Assembly (NCBI RefSeq): GCF_002999335.1
Contig: NW_020312772.1
Coordinates: 86,001-150,000, forward strand
Direction of reading: 5' to 3'
DNA length: 64,000 nucleotides
Source of the DNA: Cyclospora cayetanensis
Taxonomy: Eukaryota; Apicomplexa; Conoidasida; Eucoccidiorida; Eimeriidae
In this document: positions 1 through 10,861 of the stretch, piece after piece
Layout of the letters: each line of letters starts with the position of its first letter
Numbering within the stretch: the stretch's first letter is position 1
The notes under the pieces: generated by a model
The model's input: only the letters and a program-made list of their open reading frames with translations
The model's database searches: none
Told to the model about the DNA's origin: nothing
Program-made: the position numbers and the translations under genes

Positions 1-739
1 GGGTCATCCTCGCCGCTCTCGGACGGCGATAGCGTGCGCGGTGTACGTACACCTGCCGTGGCTGCTGCCGCTACTGCCAGGCCTCCCTGTGGCGACTGCA
101 GCAAGGGGACGCCGGATGAGCCTATAGGAAGAGAGGATTTTACAGAGTTATCAGCCTCTATGGCTGATAATCCCGCAGCAGCCATATCAGACCTCGAAGT
201 TAGTATCAGGGATGAGGGGACGCGCTGTCGTCGGTCTGGGCAGAAAGAGAGGGGCAACCGTTAAATGTCTAGCGGGCAGGATGAACGGCTTTCGGTTAAG
301 CTTTCAGAATTTATAGGTCTGAGCCTTGGATGCGCCAAAACCCCTATGATGCCAAGAGTCTCCACAATCCTGGAAAGACACCGTGCTGCAGCATCACGTG
401 CTACTGCCGCCGCTGCTGCTGCTGCAGCAAAACAGAAGCAACAAAGGCTGACAGCAAGTGCTGCCAACGCAGCGTTCGCTAAGGGAAAAACTCTGCCGAT
501 GCTACCTTCTGCCGCTGGTGCTCTTGTCGGTTCGGCTGCTATTCCATGAGCGGCGGTCTGCAGGGGGATGTGCCCACGCTGCAGCTGCAGGCGCAGCTAC
601 CGCAGCAGCTGCTGTTGCACGTCTTGCTCCGACCATTGGTTTTTTGCCCCAATTTAAATCCTTTAGAGTTGATTTCCCCAAGAAGGGGAAGAAACTACGC
701 AGAAGTGTCTCCGGTCTGTATCCCCTTCCGCATGTGTAG
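1..739 (+). CDS. 3' part of an Ala-rich hypothetical protein
   Basis: The first frame is open from the window edge, so the gene starts outside. A GTTAGT donor at 199 and a CAG acceptor ending at 279 join two blocks in the same frame and remove the stop codon at 262-264. The second block contains SEFIGLSLGCAK and an Ala run encoded by GCT/GCA repeats. A last exon in another frame, roughly 560-739, ends in FRVDFPKKGKKLRR and a stop. The second intron boundaries were not fixed. I do not recognise a family. Ala homopolymers from CAG-type repeats match the style of other genes in this window. Confidence 0.4.
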
Positions 740-3700
740 CCTAATTTGTGTACCAGAATCAGTAACACTGCCAAATGGTACGTTCAAATGACGCTTCCAC
801 TTGCACAAAAAGTATTTCGTTTTAAAACACGTCTGATCAAAGTTCTACTTCCTAGAACCCCACAAACTAACAGAATTATATATTTGAAGTCCGGTAGCCT
901 CCTGCCATGATCGTTGTACTGTGCGAAGGGCTCCCTCCTAGCACACCATTATACACTTTAGGAGAAAAGGAATACAAAATGCAAGCCATAGTGCATTACT
1001 AGATATAGAGGTCATAAAGCACATGCGAAGCGAAGAGATAAGGGAATTCTTAGATGCGCTGCCCATGAGCGGATGTGCTACACTGCACGGCGACGCACTG
1101 TGCGAGGCGCTGTACACACGAGGCGCCAGTTGAAGGTGATACTTCTAAAATTTCATTGCTGCAATTTGGCTCAGCTTTGCTACAATATAATTCTAGTAGG
1201 GCCCCAAAACATGGAGTGGTGTCAGAGTAGGCCTCTCTAGCAAAAAATTATGCCATTACCGTAGCCAGCAGGGCATGGCGCGTGGTAGTCATGCGTGCAG
1301 ACTCATATTGAAGCCACATAAAGTACAAGAGCTGAAACAGCCAATCTTATGATTAGGGATAGGTAGACCATTCTAAAGCATGCAAGTTTTCAGTCATCTG
1401 CCATACTTGGGCAGTCGGACGAATGATCGCTCCCTCACTTCCACGTCCAAAATGAATCGTCCATGAGGTGCCCACAGGGACGCCAGTACTCTGTCTTTTG
1501 GATTTTGCACTCGGCAATGCTGCATTCACCGGCTGCCGCTGTCTGGCGCAGACGTTGCTCTACTAGACCGGGAAGCACTGCTGAAACGCTGTGTCTGATT
1601 CACTGCATACATTTTATTTGTTTCCTGCTTTGTCGTATCAGGAAGCCCATGAATTTCAGCGTTCCAACTCTAGCCACTCATCGCGAGTCCGAGGTCGTGT
1701 GAATTTGCTCCCTCATTCGTTGTTGGCTTTTGGTTGTGTCTTCTTTCCCCCCCTTCCGGTAACCTGACGGGTAATTTGCTTCTTCCATTTGCATTGTGTG
1801 TGTTTCTGACTGCATGCATATTGGCGACGCGGCGGGAGCTCCCGTGCTGTTCTAAACACAGTTGGCCTCGACGGACACAAATGGAACGCCTGGGGGGTGC
1901 TGTGTTATTTAGATCGTGAGAAGGTGTAATGGGCAAAGCAGCATTTGAACACTCTTCACCACACCACCTATAATAAAAATAAGAACAGCTAAAGAATCGA
2001 GTAACTGGCTTGTCTGTTGGTATATCGTGTTTTCTGCAGAATACTGTTATTTCGGAACTAGAAGACGCCGTGCGTGTGCGCGCTCTGGATACAATGCGAA
2101 ACTAGCTGTGAATGCTTGGAGTGTTTGAAAGGTTCAACGCGCACCATAGCTGTCCCTTTCCCTTCACATCGAGCACTTTGAGGAGCATGAGCAGGGCCAG
2201 AAGGAAGCTTTTTTTACAAGCACACATGGATTTTTGAAGGTTTGTACTTTCAAGTTTGAAGCAAGATGTAGCGTTACACGCTGCGTAAACGGATACAAGC
2301 TGCATAAAACCATACGATCGCATAAACTTTAATGCCCGATCTTAGGTCTCCAGAGGGGACACCTAACTTCCGAATTAAGCAAACCTGATCCATAGGTTTT
2401 TCAGAATCCTCCGACAGACCTCATTAATTTTCCTGCCAACCCCCTCAAAGTCCAGATATACGGGAACGGAACTGCTAGGATGAGCGTTGCTACAGCTTCT
2501 AATGACTACAAGCCTTCATGACTCGTTACACACCGCATCCAGTGCACATTCTCCCACGGGGTGTTATGTGTTGAGCTAGGTATTCTGCAGGAAACAAGGC
2601 GTACGAGCATGCATATCAATTATTTTAGCGTTTACCAAGTCACAGTTACATATTGCTAATGAATCAAAATGTGTCGAAGTGCAGTCTAGCCTCACACAGA
2701 CACCCAGAGTGCGAAACTCTACAAAGGTAGTTCCTGTATAGAAAACATGCTTTCACATTCAGGACATACCTTAAAAAGGCACAACTGAGCCCGGTGCTAC
2801 ATGAAGTGGAGACCTTTTTTATGGAGTATCCGGAATGCAGTGTTTACGGTAATACTTTTTGTGGTTGTTTTGTTGCAAGGTCTTCGGTGGTGAGTTCAGG
2901 TGTACGCTACCTTATGACGTGAGTCAGAGCGTACTTCGAGATGAAGTGGCTAACCCAAAGAATGCGGTGGAAGCTTGCAAGACATGTTTCAGTCAAATAA
3001 AGCCCATATTGAAGGCAAACTGCAGGATGGAGCAACCTTACCTACCGCCGCATGGGCTGGTCAAGAATAGTTTTCTGGAATTCATTGCAGCCACTTCTTG
3101 AAAAAAATCGCTCGCAAGTGTTTTATGCGCCGGACAGGACCCGAAAGTCCTTCACGCTTCGGACACCCCAGATTGATGTGCGTGGCGAGTATGATCAAGG
3201 GGTCCTCCAAAGTTAGCCAGTTTAGATATTCTCGCCCATAAACTGACTGTTCGGAGACCTTTCACAACAAAGGAGTAACGAATCTAGGGCCTGTTTGAGG
3301 CTGCTCCTGCGGTTGCTGCCAGGCACCATCTTTCGATTCGAAATGTGAGGCGGCTCTTTCAGTTCAGACTGAGATGAAGACCCCGTGTGCCTTCTCGCTC
3401 CCCCCCTGTATTCCGTTATTAGCGCCTTCGGGCATCCTTCGCGTTTAATTATGGGTGAGTTTAGCCTTATCCTTGCGTGTTTTTCTAAAATGGGAGTGCA
3501 CACTTCCTTCTTAATTCTACACCTGCTCGCGAAAACCACTGCCTTTCAGAAGTTCGCTCCCCCCAGCGGCCGATCCTGGGGGCTGGTGCTTTCTGCGGTC
3601 CTTGGAGTGGACCCCTTGTTCTGAGCCTTTTCGTCCACCTCGACGTCCAAAGAGGTATATATGTGTATATATATATAGTTCCGAGAGAGACTTTTTGAGC

Positions 3701-4047
3701 GGCTGTAGCCACGGTGCTGCATGGCGCATAGACCCGATTTTGGTATTGCAGCAGCGTCAAATATTCTCCGAGGTGGCTAACTAGTCCCTTCCTCCGTGGT
3801 TTTGGCGGCATTTGCAAGAAAGCCGGGAAAGGCTCATGATTTACGACTTCGGACGTAGGCAGAGGATGCATGCAGCGCGTCAAAGGGGGAGTCTTTTCTT
3901 TTGCCGCCCTCCCTTGTCCTCCCTGCACACAGGGACTGCCCTTAATGGTGCAGAGTAAAAGGCACCCTAGGGCACTCACTGCAGAGGAGAGAAGAGGCGC
4001 AGGAACCGCTATCAGATTCTACTGCGACTCTGACTCTTCTTTCCCCT
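740..4047. other. Gene-poor stretch
   Basis: I see no convincing gene here. The only ORF with coding-like composition is 2859-3101 (+), preceded by a possible acceptor and containing SQSVLRDEVANPKNAVEAC; it could be a lone exon but has no recognisable family. ORFs at 3222-3979 on both strands overlap each other and look like chance frames. The stretch also holds a dispersed repeat copy near 2.1-2.3 kb and a short TA-rich microsatellite around 3655-3680. Confidence 0.4.
2103..2300 (+). repeat. Dispersed repeat, copy A
   Basis: The sequence from about 2110 (GAATGCTTGGAGTGTTT) through the CCCTTTCCCTTCA block at 2152-2165 and on to the AAGTTTGAAG block aligns by eye with 63668-63830 and, more weakly, with 39505-39640. 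The order of conserved blocks is the same in each copy, with substitutions and small indels. It may be an old retroelement LTR or a subtelomere-type repeat. No terminal repeats or target duplication could be defined. Confidence 0.45.
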
Positions 4048-5355
4048 GTGGGGAGGCGCCCAATGTGGGATTGCTCACCACGGATGATTCAGCCCGTTGG
4101 GGGGGTAAAACATGTGGCACTGCTGCTGCTGCTCGCCCTTACCATTTACCCCTATGTATCGCTGTGTGGAGAGGCTGTGGCGCCTCCTGGCCCTCTCTCG
4201 AGGCTCCCCTCCAAACGGGCTTCATCCAAGCAAACATTGAAGAGCTCGATCGGCGATTCCGAAAAACAGGCACCGTCGAGTGAAAATGCAGCAACGAGCA
4301 AGAAGAACGAACGCCTTGAAGCCATTAGGGAGAAGGACGAGGATGAGGATTCACAGAGACGTCTTAGGGAGAAGGACGAGGATGAGGATTCACAGAGACG
4401 TCTTAGGGAGAAGGACGAGGATGAGGATTTACAGAGACGTCTCAGGGAGAAGGACGAGGAGAAGGATTCACAGAGACGTCTTAGGGAGAAGGATGAGGAT
4501 GAGGATTTACAGAGACGTCTCAGGGAGAAGGATGAGGATGAGGATTTACAGAGACGTCTGAGGGAGAAGGATGAGGATGAGGATTCACAGAGACGTCTGA
4601 GGGAGAAGGATGAGGAGGAGGATTCACAGAGACGTCTCAGGGAGAAGGACGAGGATGAAGATTTACAGAGACGTCTTAGGGAGAAGGACGAGGATGAAGA
4701 TTTACAGAGACGTCTCAGGGAGAAGGATGAGGAGGAGGATTCACAGAGACGTCTCAGGGAGAAGGATGAGGAAGACTCACGCCAGGAGTCGCTTGACGGT
4801 GAAGGCGTTACAAAAGTTCTTAGGGCACGGCAGCAACCCAACAAGGCTCACATGCCGCTTGGAGCAGAAGCACTACAGGCCCCCTCTGGTGCTTCTTTGC
4901 TTGCTTACAGACGCCGTCGAAGCCTCATGCGCGTCCGCGTGCCTGAGTGGGAGGAAGTGCAGCAACAAGAACGGAAAGCCTTGCAGAAGCAGCTCCGCTC
5001 TTCGAAGAATTCTGGCTTCGTAGGCAGCATCATGCGACGCCGGCTGAGCTGGACGTCTCTTTCTCACAGAGCTCCCAAAAGTGCGGTGTCTTTGATGCGT
5101 TTCTTTCCTCCGGGGGGCCCTAAGTGGAAGCCTCGTCCTGCCGAGTTGCAGATGGATGACGAGACGGAGGAGGAAGTATCCGACAAATGCTTGTTGGCAT
5201 TTAGGGGAGACGCAATAAGCCACAGGGCAGATCCCATTGGACGGTCTGGACCCCGCAGTCTGCGATTGCTGGCGTGCCAGATGGCGTTTTTCAGAGACGG
5301 AGGTATTACGTTTGGGAGGGGGAGGGAGGGAACGGAAAATCCCCGTGCTGTATGA
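4048..5355 (+). CDS. Secreted-type protein with 13-residue Glu/Lys/Asp/Arg repeats
   Basis: Single-exon ORF of 435 codons. Residues about 21-40 form a hydrophobic stretch (VALLLLLALTIYPYV) followed by small residues, which fits a signal peptide or anchor. Eleven full copies plus one partial copy of a 13-residue unit, REKDEDEDSQRRL with S/L, D/E and E/K variants, fill residues about 94-244 and should form a highly charged alpha-helix. The C-terminal 190 residues are basic, then mixed, and end in NPRAV. The family is not recognised. Secreted repeat proteins are common in apicomplexan parasites, but an organelle cannot be assigned. The antisense frame across the repeat is also open, a by-product of the 39-bp unit being a multiple of three. 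Confidence 0.6.
   Translation: MGRRPMWDCSPRMIQPVGGVKHVALLLLLALTIYPYVSLCGEAVAPPGPLSRLPSKRASSKQTLKSSIGDSEKQAPSSENAATSKKNERLEAIREKDEDEDSQRRLREKDEDEDSQRRLREKDEDEDLQRRLREKDEEKDSQRRLREKDEDEDLQRRLREKDEDEDLQRRLREKDEDEDSQRRLREKDEEEDSQRRLREKDEDEDLQRRLREKDEDEDLQRRLREKDEEEDSQRRLREKDEEDSRQESLDGEGVTKVLRARQQPNKAHMPLGAEALQAPSGASLLAYRRRRSLMRVRVPEWEEVQQQERKALQKQLRSSKNSGFVGSIMRRRLSWTSLSHRAPKSAVSLMRFFPPGGPKWKPRPAELQMDDETEEEVSDKCLLAFRGDAISHRADPIGRSGPRSLRLLACQMAFFRDGGITFGRGREGTENPRAV
4327..4779 (+). repeat. 39-bp coding tandem repeat, 11 copies plus a partial
   Basis: The unit reads AGGGAGAAGGACGAGGATGA then GGATTCACAGAGACGTCTT, with variation at few positions: TCA/TTA, GAC/GAT and CTT/CTC/CTG. Every unit is exactly 39 bp, so the reading frame is kept. 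The last unit is truncated and degenerate. Neighbouring units share variant combinations, which points to recent unequal exchange. Confidence 0.9.
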
Positions 5356-5377
5356 CTTAGCAGTGTTGGTGCTCGTA

Positions 5378-5706
5378 GTAGCCTTGCTGCTGCTTCTGCT
5401 TCTGCTGCTGCTTCTGCTGCAACAGGAGGCAGCAGTAGCTGCCATCTTCTGTTGCTAAGGACCCCGCTACGCCCCCTCAAAGCGCTGTTGTTGCTGCTTT
5501 TGCTGCTTCTGCTTTTGCTGCTTTTGCTGCTTTTGCTGCTTTTGCTGCTTCTGCTTCTGCTGCTTCTGCTTCTGCTGCTTCTGCTTCTGCTGCTGCTTCT
5601 GCTGCAACAGGAGGCAGCAGTAGCTGCCAACCCTCTTGCTAGGGATCCCGCTATGCGCCCTCAAAGCGCTGTTGTTGCTGCTTCTGCTGCTTCTGCTGCT
5701 GCTCCA
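5378..5706 (+). repeat. CTG/TTG trinucleotide runs within a local tandem duplication
   Basis: Long CTG/CTT/TTG runs occupy 5385-5420, 5487-5608 and 5670-5703. The stretch around 5416-5495, starting with AACAGGAGGCAGCAGTAGCT and including CCCTCAAAGCGCTGTTGTTG, recurs at about 5601-5680 with few changes, a 185-bp period. In one frame the runs give about 50 leucines in a row. They may be untranslated, lie in an intron, or form the N-terminus of the next gene. Confidence 0.8.
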
Positions 5707-8700
5707 GGTTGGCAGCGAGACAACACACGATCTCTGACGCTTGGGGGGGTCGCCCTATCCGCTTCTCCAGCAGCAGCTCTTCGGGAGCACCGCCTCTCCA
5801 GTGGAGCACTCATTATTCTCGTTTCCTGCCCTGCCTGCGTGCGTTCTGCCGTCACTTTTTACGTTCGGCGTCACGACAGCCTCCGGAGTGACCTCTCGGG
5901 AGTGCTGCAAGAGGCCCCTCCTCCTGGATGCGCTGCCGACTTCGCTCTGGGAGATCTCGCGGGGATCTACAGAACTCTTGGCATGACGCGCCCTTGGAGT
6001 CGGCGAGGTGTTGTGTGTAGCGGGAGTTTTGTGCACTTTGTGGCTGCCAGCAAGCCCAGGGATTTTCCTATGCTAGTCAAGGCGCTGGCTGGCCAGCTGA
6101 ACAGCCCGGTGATCCATCAGTCGGATGTTGAGAAGGCGTTTATTGCGTCAACAAGCAGCTTCAATGCGCATCTGCTGTATGCGCACCCGAGGGCTGTCGC
6201 CATGCATCTTGCGCTGGTAAGACTCTTCTTTTGCGCTGCCAAAAGAGGCGACTCTAGGTACAGCTGCACTGGGCAGTCAGTCACCTGGCACGCTCCGTTG
6301 GTGGAGACTTGTTGGCGCGCGAGAGGGCTGGATGGCTAGCTAGACAGCTAGCTGGCCTTGTGGCCATCTCGCTGGGCTTCGAAAGCTGGCTAGCAGCACG
6401 GAGCTTGCCTGACCGCCAGTCAGGGGGAGCGTGTTGGTCGAAAGCTAGGGTTCGACGCTGTATGGAGTTGGGGTGCCACGCCTAGCCTTGGGGAGGTGTG
6501 TGCGGTGTGCTTTTTGCGGCTCTTCAGAAGTGCGGACAGGGAAGCATGTTGCGGCTGTACCACGGTACTTGGCAGGCGCTGCAGCGCTGGGCAGAAAAGT
6601 TCGGCCTGTCTGTCGCAGATGCGGTTACTCGCTACCATCAGCAAACGTATGACGGGGTTTATAATTGGAGCAGGGGCTTATCGGGGTGGGGGCTGCATCC
6701 TGAAATGCGGCGCTTGGAGACCTTTTCCCTTCTCTGCGAGGAGCAAACCGGGGACTGTGTGCACTGGACTGGAGTGAAGAGCTTCACCTTTCAAGCGTGT
6801 GGCGTGCGTTCAGCTACCTGCCGAGCCGCGTGACAGTTGGCGTGGTGGATCCACGTTCGCTGGATGCCATAGAGGCGGCGATTGGGCCTGACCTCCTCTT
6901 TCTTGCGTTTCAAGACACAGCTGTCATGAACTTGAGGGAATTTCCGTCTTTGTCTTCCGCACCGAGGGATTCGAAAAGCGCCGCCGCGGGGCAGGTCGGA
7001 GGAGGGCAGCCTCAGACGGCGAAAAATAAGCTTCAACCAGATGCGGCGGATGGCGTGCACGCAGCAGCCGATAAGGGAAATGAGGAGGTTTCCGTGCCCT
7101 CTTGCTGCAGAACCCCTGCTCTGCACTTTTTGGAATGCGCTCCGGACCAGCCGCACACCCTTGCCTTCTTCTCCTTCTTCCTCCCTCCCCACGACGACGG
7201 TGCAAGCCCAGATGCGGCTGCTGCTGCAACAAGCGTGTTTGCAGGGGCGAGCTCAGAAGCGGCAGGAGCGGCAGCCAGGGAAGCAGCAGCAGCCGCTGCA
7301 GAAGGGGTAGCAGCGACAGCAGCACGCACAGGTGCAGCGAATATCGCTGCAGGTCACACGACGGAAGGAGGAGGAGGCGCGACGTCAGCAGATGCCTCTT
7401 CATCGAGCTCACGAGGCAAAACGGACTTGCCTGTCACCCTTCGCGCCAGGAGACTGCTCGTGGCGATGCTAGCAGCCTCGGGAGGAAGCACCTTGTTGGG
7501 CCGTTTGGTGAGCAGCGGAAAGGCCCTTAAGGCAGCAGTGCACCTCCCAATATCAAGCGATGGTGGCGCTCTTCTTCAAGTGAGGCCTATGTTTTTAATG
7601 CTGAAGGTTGCTGCTCTCTAGTGGTGATGATGCTGCCCCCATTCGTGCTGCTTTTACCCTGCGTGCCGTCCCTCGAGGCACAGCAGATCTCGAGGCTGGG
7701 CTCGTGCCTCTCTCCACGTTGGTGAGGCCTATGTATGTATGCAGGAGTGCCTGCATGCGTGGATGGATGTATGGAGTAGGTGTGGATAAATATACATGCA
7801 TATATGGGTGTGCAGATCGAGGTGACACTGCCTGACGACGACTTGAAACACCGCCTCGCGGATATTGGGGAAATGATCTTCGCTTACATCGGGTATTCAT
7901 TGCAGCCCCCTTCCCCTTCGTGGATGATGACGGCAATCGCTACTCTTGCATTTCGTGCATCGTACTGCTTTTCCGAGCTTCGATTGGACCCTGCGCTTGC
8001 CCGTCCCCCTCTGTGCTTGCCTGCCGCCTTCTGTCCGCCTGTGTTTGGGCTAGTCCACACGAACACACACTTTTACACGCACGCAAACATACACATACAC
8101 TGCCCTTCTGTAAGTGTATTCGGTTTCTAGGCGCAAGGTCTTTCCATGTCTCGATGTATATGCCTCGTGACAGCGCTGCGTAGCTGTCATTATCAACACG
8201 AGATTATGTGGAGTCTCGATTCGTCGGTTGAGGGTTTGAGGTTCGGAGCGCATGTGCAACTGCACACAGGGCACTGCGGGAGTCCCCTCCGGGTTGGTGG
8301 TTTATGGCGGAGCAGCAACGCCTTTTTGCCTTTGAGCAGCTTTTCTTCTCCCCGCATGATGTGTTACAGGATGTCATTGATGTTGCAACAGGTCAGCTGC
8401 GGGTGCTGCTCCTCCAGCAGCTCCTGCCGATGCGGGAGTTGTTGGACGGCCAGCTGGTTTTGGTTCTCTATTCGCTGCTGCAACTTGTGTGGAAATTGCT
8501 GCAGTGTCTTCCTCGCATCGCCCTTGCTCTTTTCTGCTGCTGCCGCGTTGCACTGGTGGGGTCGACCCCGAAGAAAACTCGCCTTGCATGTTGTGTGCTG
8601 TTTCACCGGTGCCCTAAGCCTTGCGTCTCCGAATCTTAGTGCCCAAACCATCACCACGTGCGTTGCCGCAGATGCAACTCACTCCTCCGAGTTTATCACC

Positions 8701-10812
8701 GTTGACAAGACGGCTCTGATGACGGCAGCGGGCGCCGCTGTGGCGCTCTTGCAGCACCTGTCTCCCTCGCGGCTGCACCTGTTGCTGCAGTCCCCCATTA
8801 TAGACCACTTGTCTGCATCTGTCCAGCCGCAAACATTTGTTCGTTTCGGCGAGGGGAAGTTGGCGGAGAAGACAGTAAAGCGCTGGGTGTCTGCCTTCTG
8901 CAACAAGCAGATACGCGATACGCTGCTCCGTCGGTTGGGCTTGTCTCTCCCCAGAAGGAACGCCTTTGCTGACTGGGCGCGTAGAGAGCAGCTAGCCGTG
9001 GCGTGGGAGCTGGAGGAGACTCCAGGCAATATTGGCAGCAGCGGCAATCCAACGGGGTACAACACGCCACTCCCTTCCCCGACTCCTCGCACCCTCACAG
9101 AGGATCCCCTCGCGGGATTCGAGTCTCTCAGCATCCCTAGGGCACCTACGCTCGTCGACAAACGAATGGCTTCAAAACTAGGCAGTGATTTGATTAGAGG
9201 CAGCGTTGGCACGCAGAGTAGTGACTATAAGAACATGAGTGGCTACGGCAGGAGCGGCAGGAGACACGCGGGGTCCTTGCTGGGTGCAGAGAGTGAGCAC
9301 TACAGGCCTGTGCAGTTCTCTAGGCACCATCCATGCTACAACAAGTGCAGCGTCTGGAGAAAATCTCCTGCAAATCCTCAAGATCCCCGAGCTGCCTTGA
9401 CTCTTCGCCTCGGCTGCTGGGTTGGTCAACAACTGGTGCCTAGGGAAGCAGCTGCAGCCGAGATCTTCCTGTTACTCGTCAAGTTGCAAACTCAAGCGGT
9501 GCGCATATATATATATATATGTATATACGTATATGTATATACGTATATGTATATGCGCTACGTTGCTGCTACCGCTGTTTCAGGGGCTGTTGTTGATCTC
9601 TCCTTCTTTTTGGTCCGACCCTTTATTGGATGCATCTCGTGGAGTGTCTTGCTCGAGGGGGGCAGCCTCTCGAAAAACGTGTCTTTGCAGAAAAGCTGCT
9701 CTTCAGCCTGTATGGTTGTCGCGTGTGTACGCGTCTGCGCCCGTTCCCCTGCTGCACGATTTGGTTTTGCTTGTGTGACCTCCCTTTCGGTGTGTCAGCG
9801 TCTCGCTGCTCCCGTGGCAAGCAAGAGGCGAGGCGCTTTCGTGTGTCTGTCCAGCACGAGCTGCATACGTGGAGAATGCTGCCTTGGGTCAGTCAGACCT
9901 GCCTAGTAGCTTGTTGACTCGTTTGCCGCTGCAGGTGCGAGAAGAGGCCTTCCGAGCTGGCAATGACGTTGCCTTTTCCGCCGCATCCTTCGCTGCAGAA
10001 ACGCACGACATCTACGTGCGGCAGTCAGACAGCATAGTACTGTCCATTTCTGGGCCTAGAGACGGCTTAGAGGGGGTTTTGCTCGCGCTGCTGCTGCCCT
10101 TAGCGCCTCCTGCCGCTGCCATTGCAGCAGGTGTAGCACCACTGGACCTCTCCGACGCAGCAGTCACAGCGGCAAACCAAAAATTGCTGAACTTAGTGCA
10201 CGAGCTGCCGCGTCCTGAGATGCTTCTGACGGAGATGGCTCTAGACTTGCTAGTCATTCCTCAGAAGTCGCGGGAAGCCCTCCAGAGGGAGCTTAGGAAG
10301 GCTCCTATTGACACCAAGATGGTTGTTGCGTGGAGAGACAGGATCTGGCAGAGTCTCGCCATACATGCAACCATAGAGGTAACTGCAGCGACAGCAGCAG
10401 CGGCGGCGCTGTCAAACCCGGGGAGGCAGTGGAGACTTCCTCGAAGAGGGAGAGAGGGTTACACAGTATCCGTCGCGCAGAGCCTAGCAGACACTGCATG
10501 CGTGCCGCAGTACTTTCCGACCGACAAGGCTGGTGTGGCTCCAAGTATTGCGACTTGCGTTTGGCTTGCTTCTGCCCGGCGTAGGGGAATATGACTGAGG
10601 AGGAAGTCTGGGATCTTCTGTCTATGGTTATCTCCACGCTCAATCCCGCGTCGCTTCATTCTGTTTCTGGTCCGTCCTGTCAGCTTTTCTTGCTCCTTCT
10701 GGCTCGTTTGCATGTTGCGGTCCATTCCCCTGTTCGATAATATTTCTTTGTCTGCTGTGACTTGCGTTGCCTCTTGCCTGTCACCCCTCTCCTTGGTCGC
10801 GTGTGTGGAAGG

Positions 10813-10861
<49 letters not shown>

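Noticed and set aside
2330..2480. Looked at as a possible 5S-like or other structured RNA gene
   Set aside because: No internal promoter boxes or expected conserved stem sequences could be matched.
4152..4844. Antisense 230-codon ORF rich in Ser/Phe/Leu
   Set aside because: Mirror image of the 39-bp coding repeat. A unit divisible by three keeps this frame open automatically, while the plus frame has the signal-like start.
5452..5640. Poly-leucine protein of about 50 Leu residues
   Set aside because: It arises from CTG/TTG repeat DNA; the recognisable M16 sequence begins only after it, and a plausible ATG lies at 5653.
6440..6465. GGTTCGA-like tRNA B-box
   Set aside because: No matching A-box or foldable cloverleaf around it.
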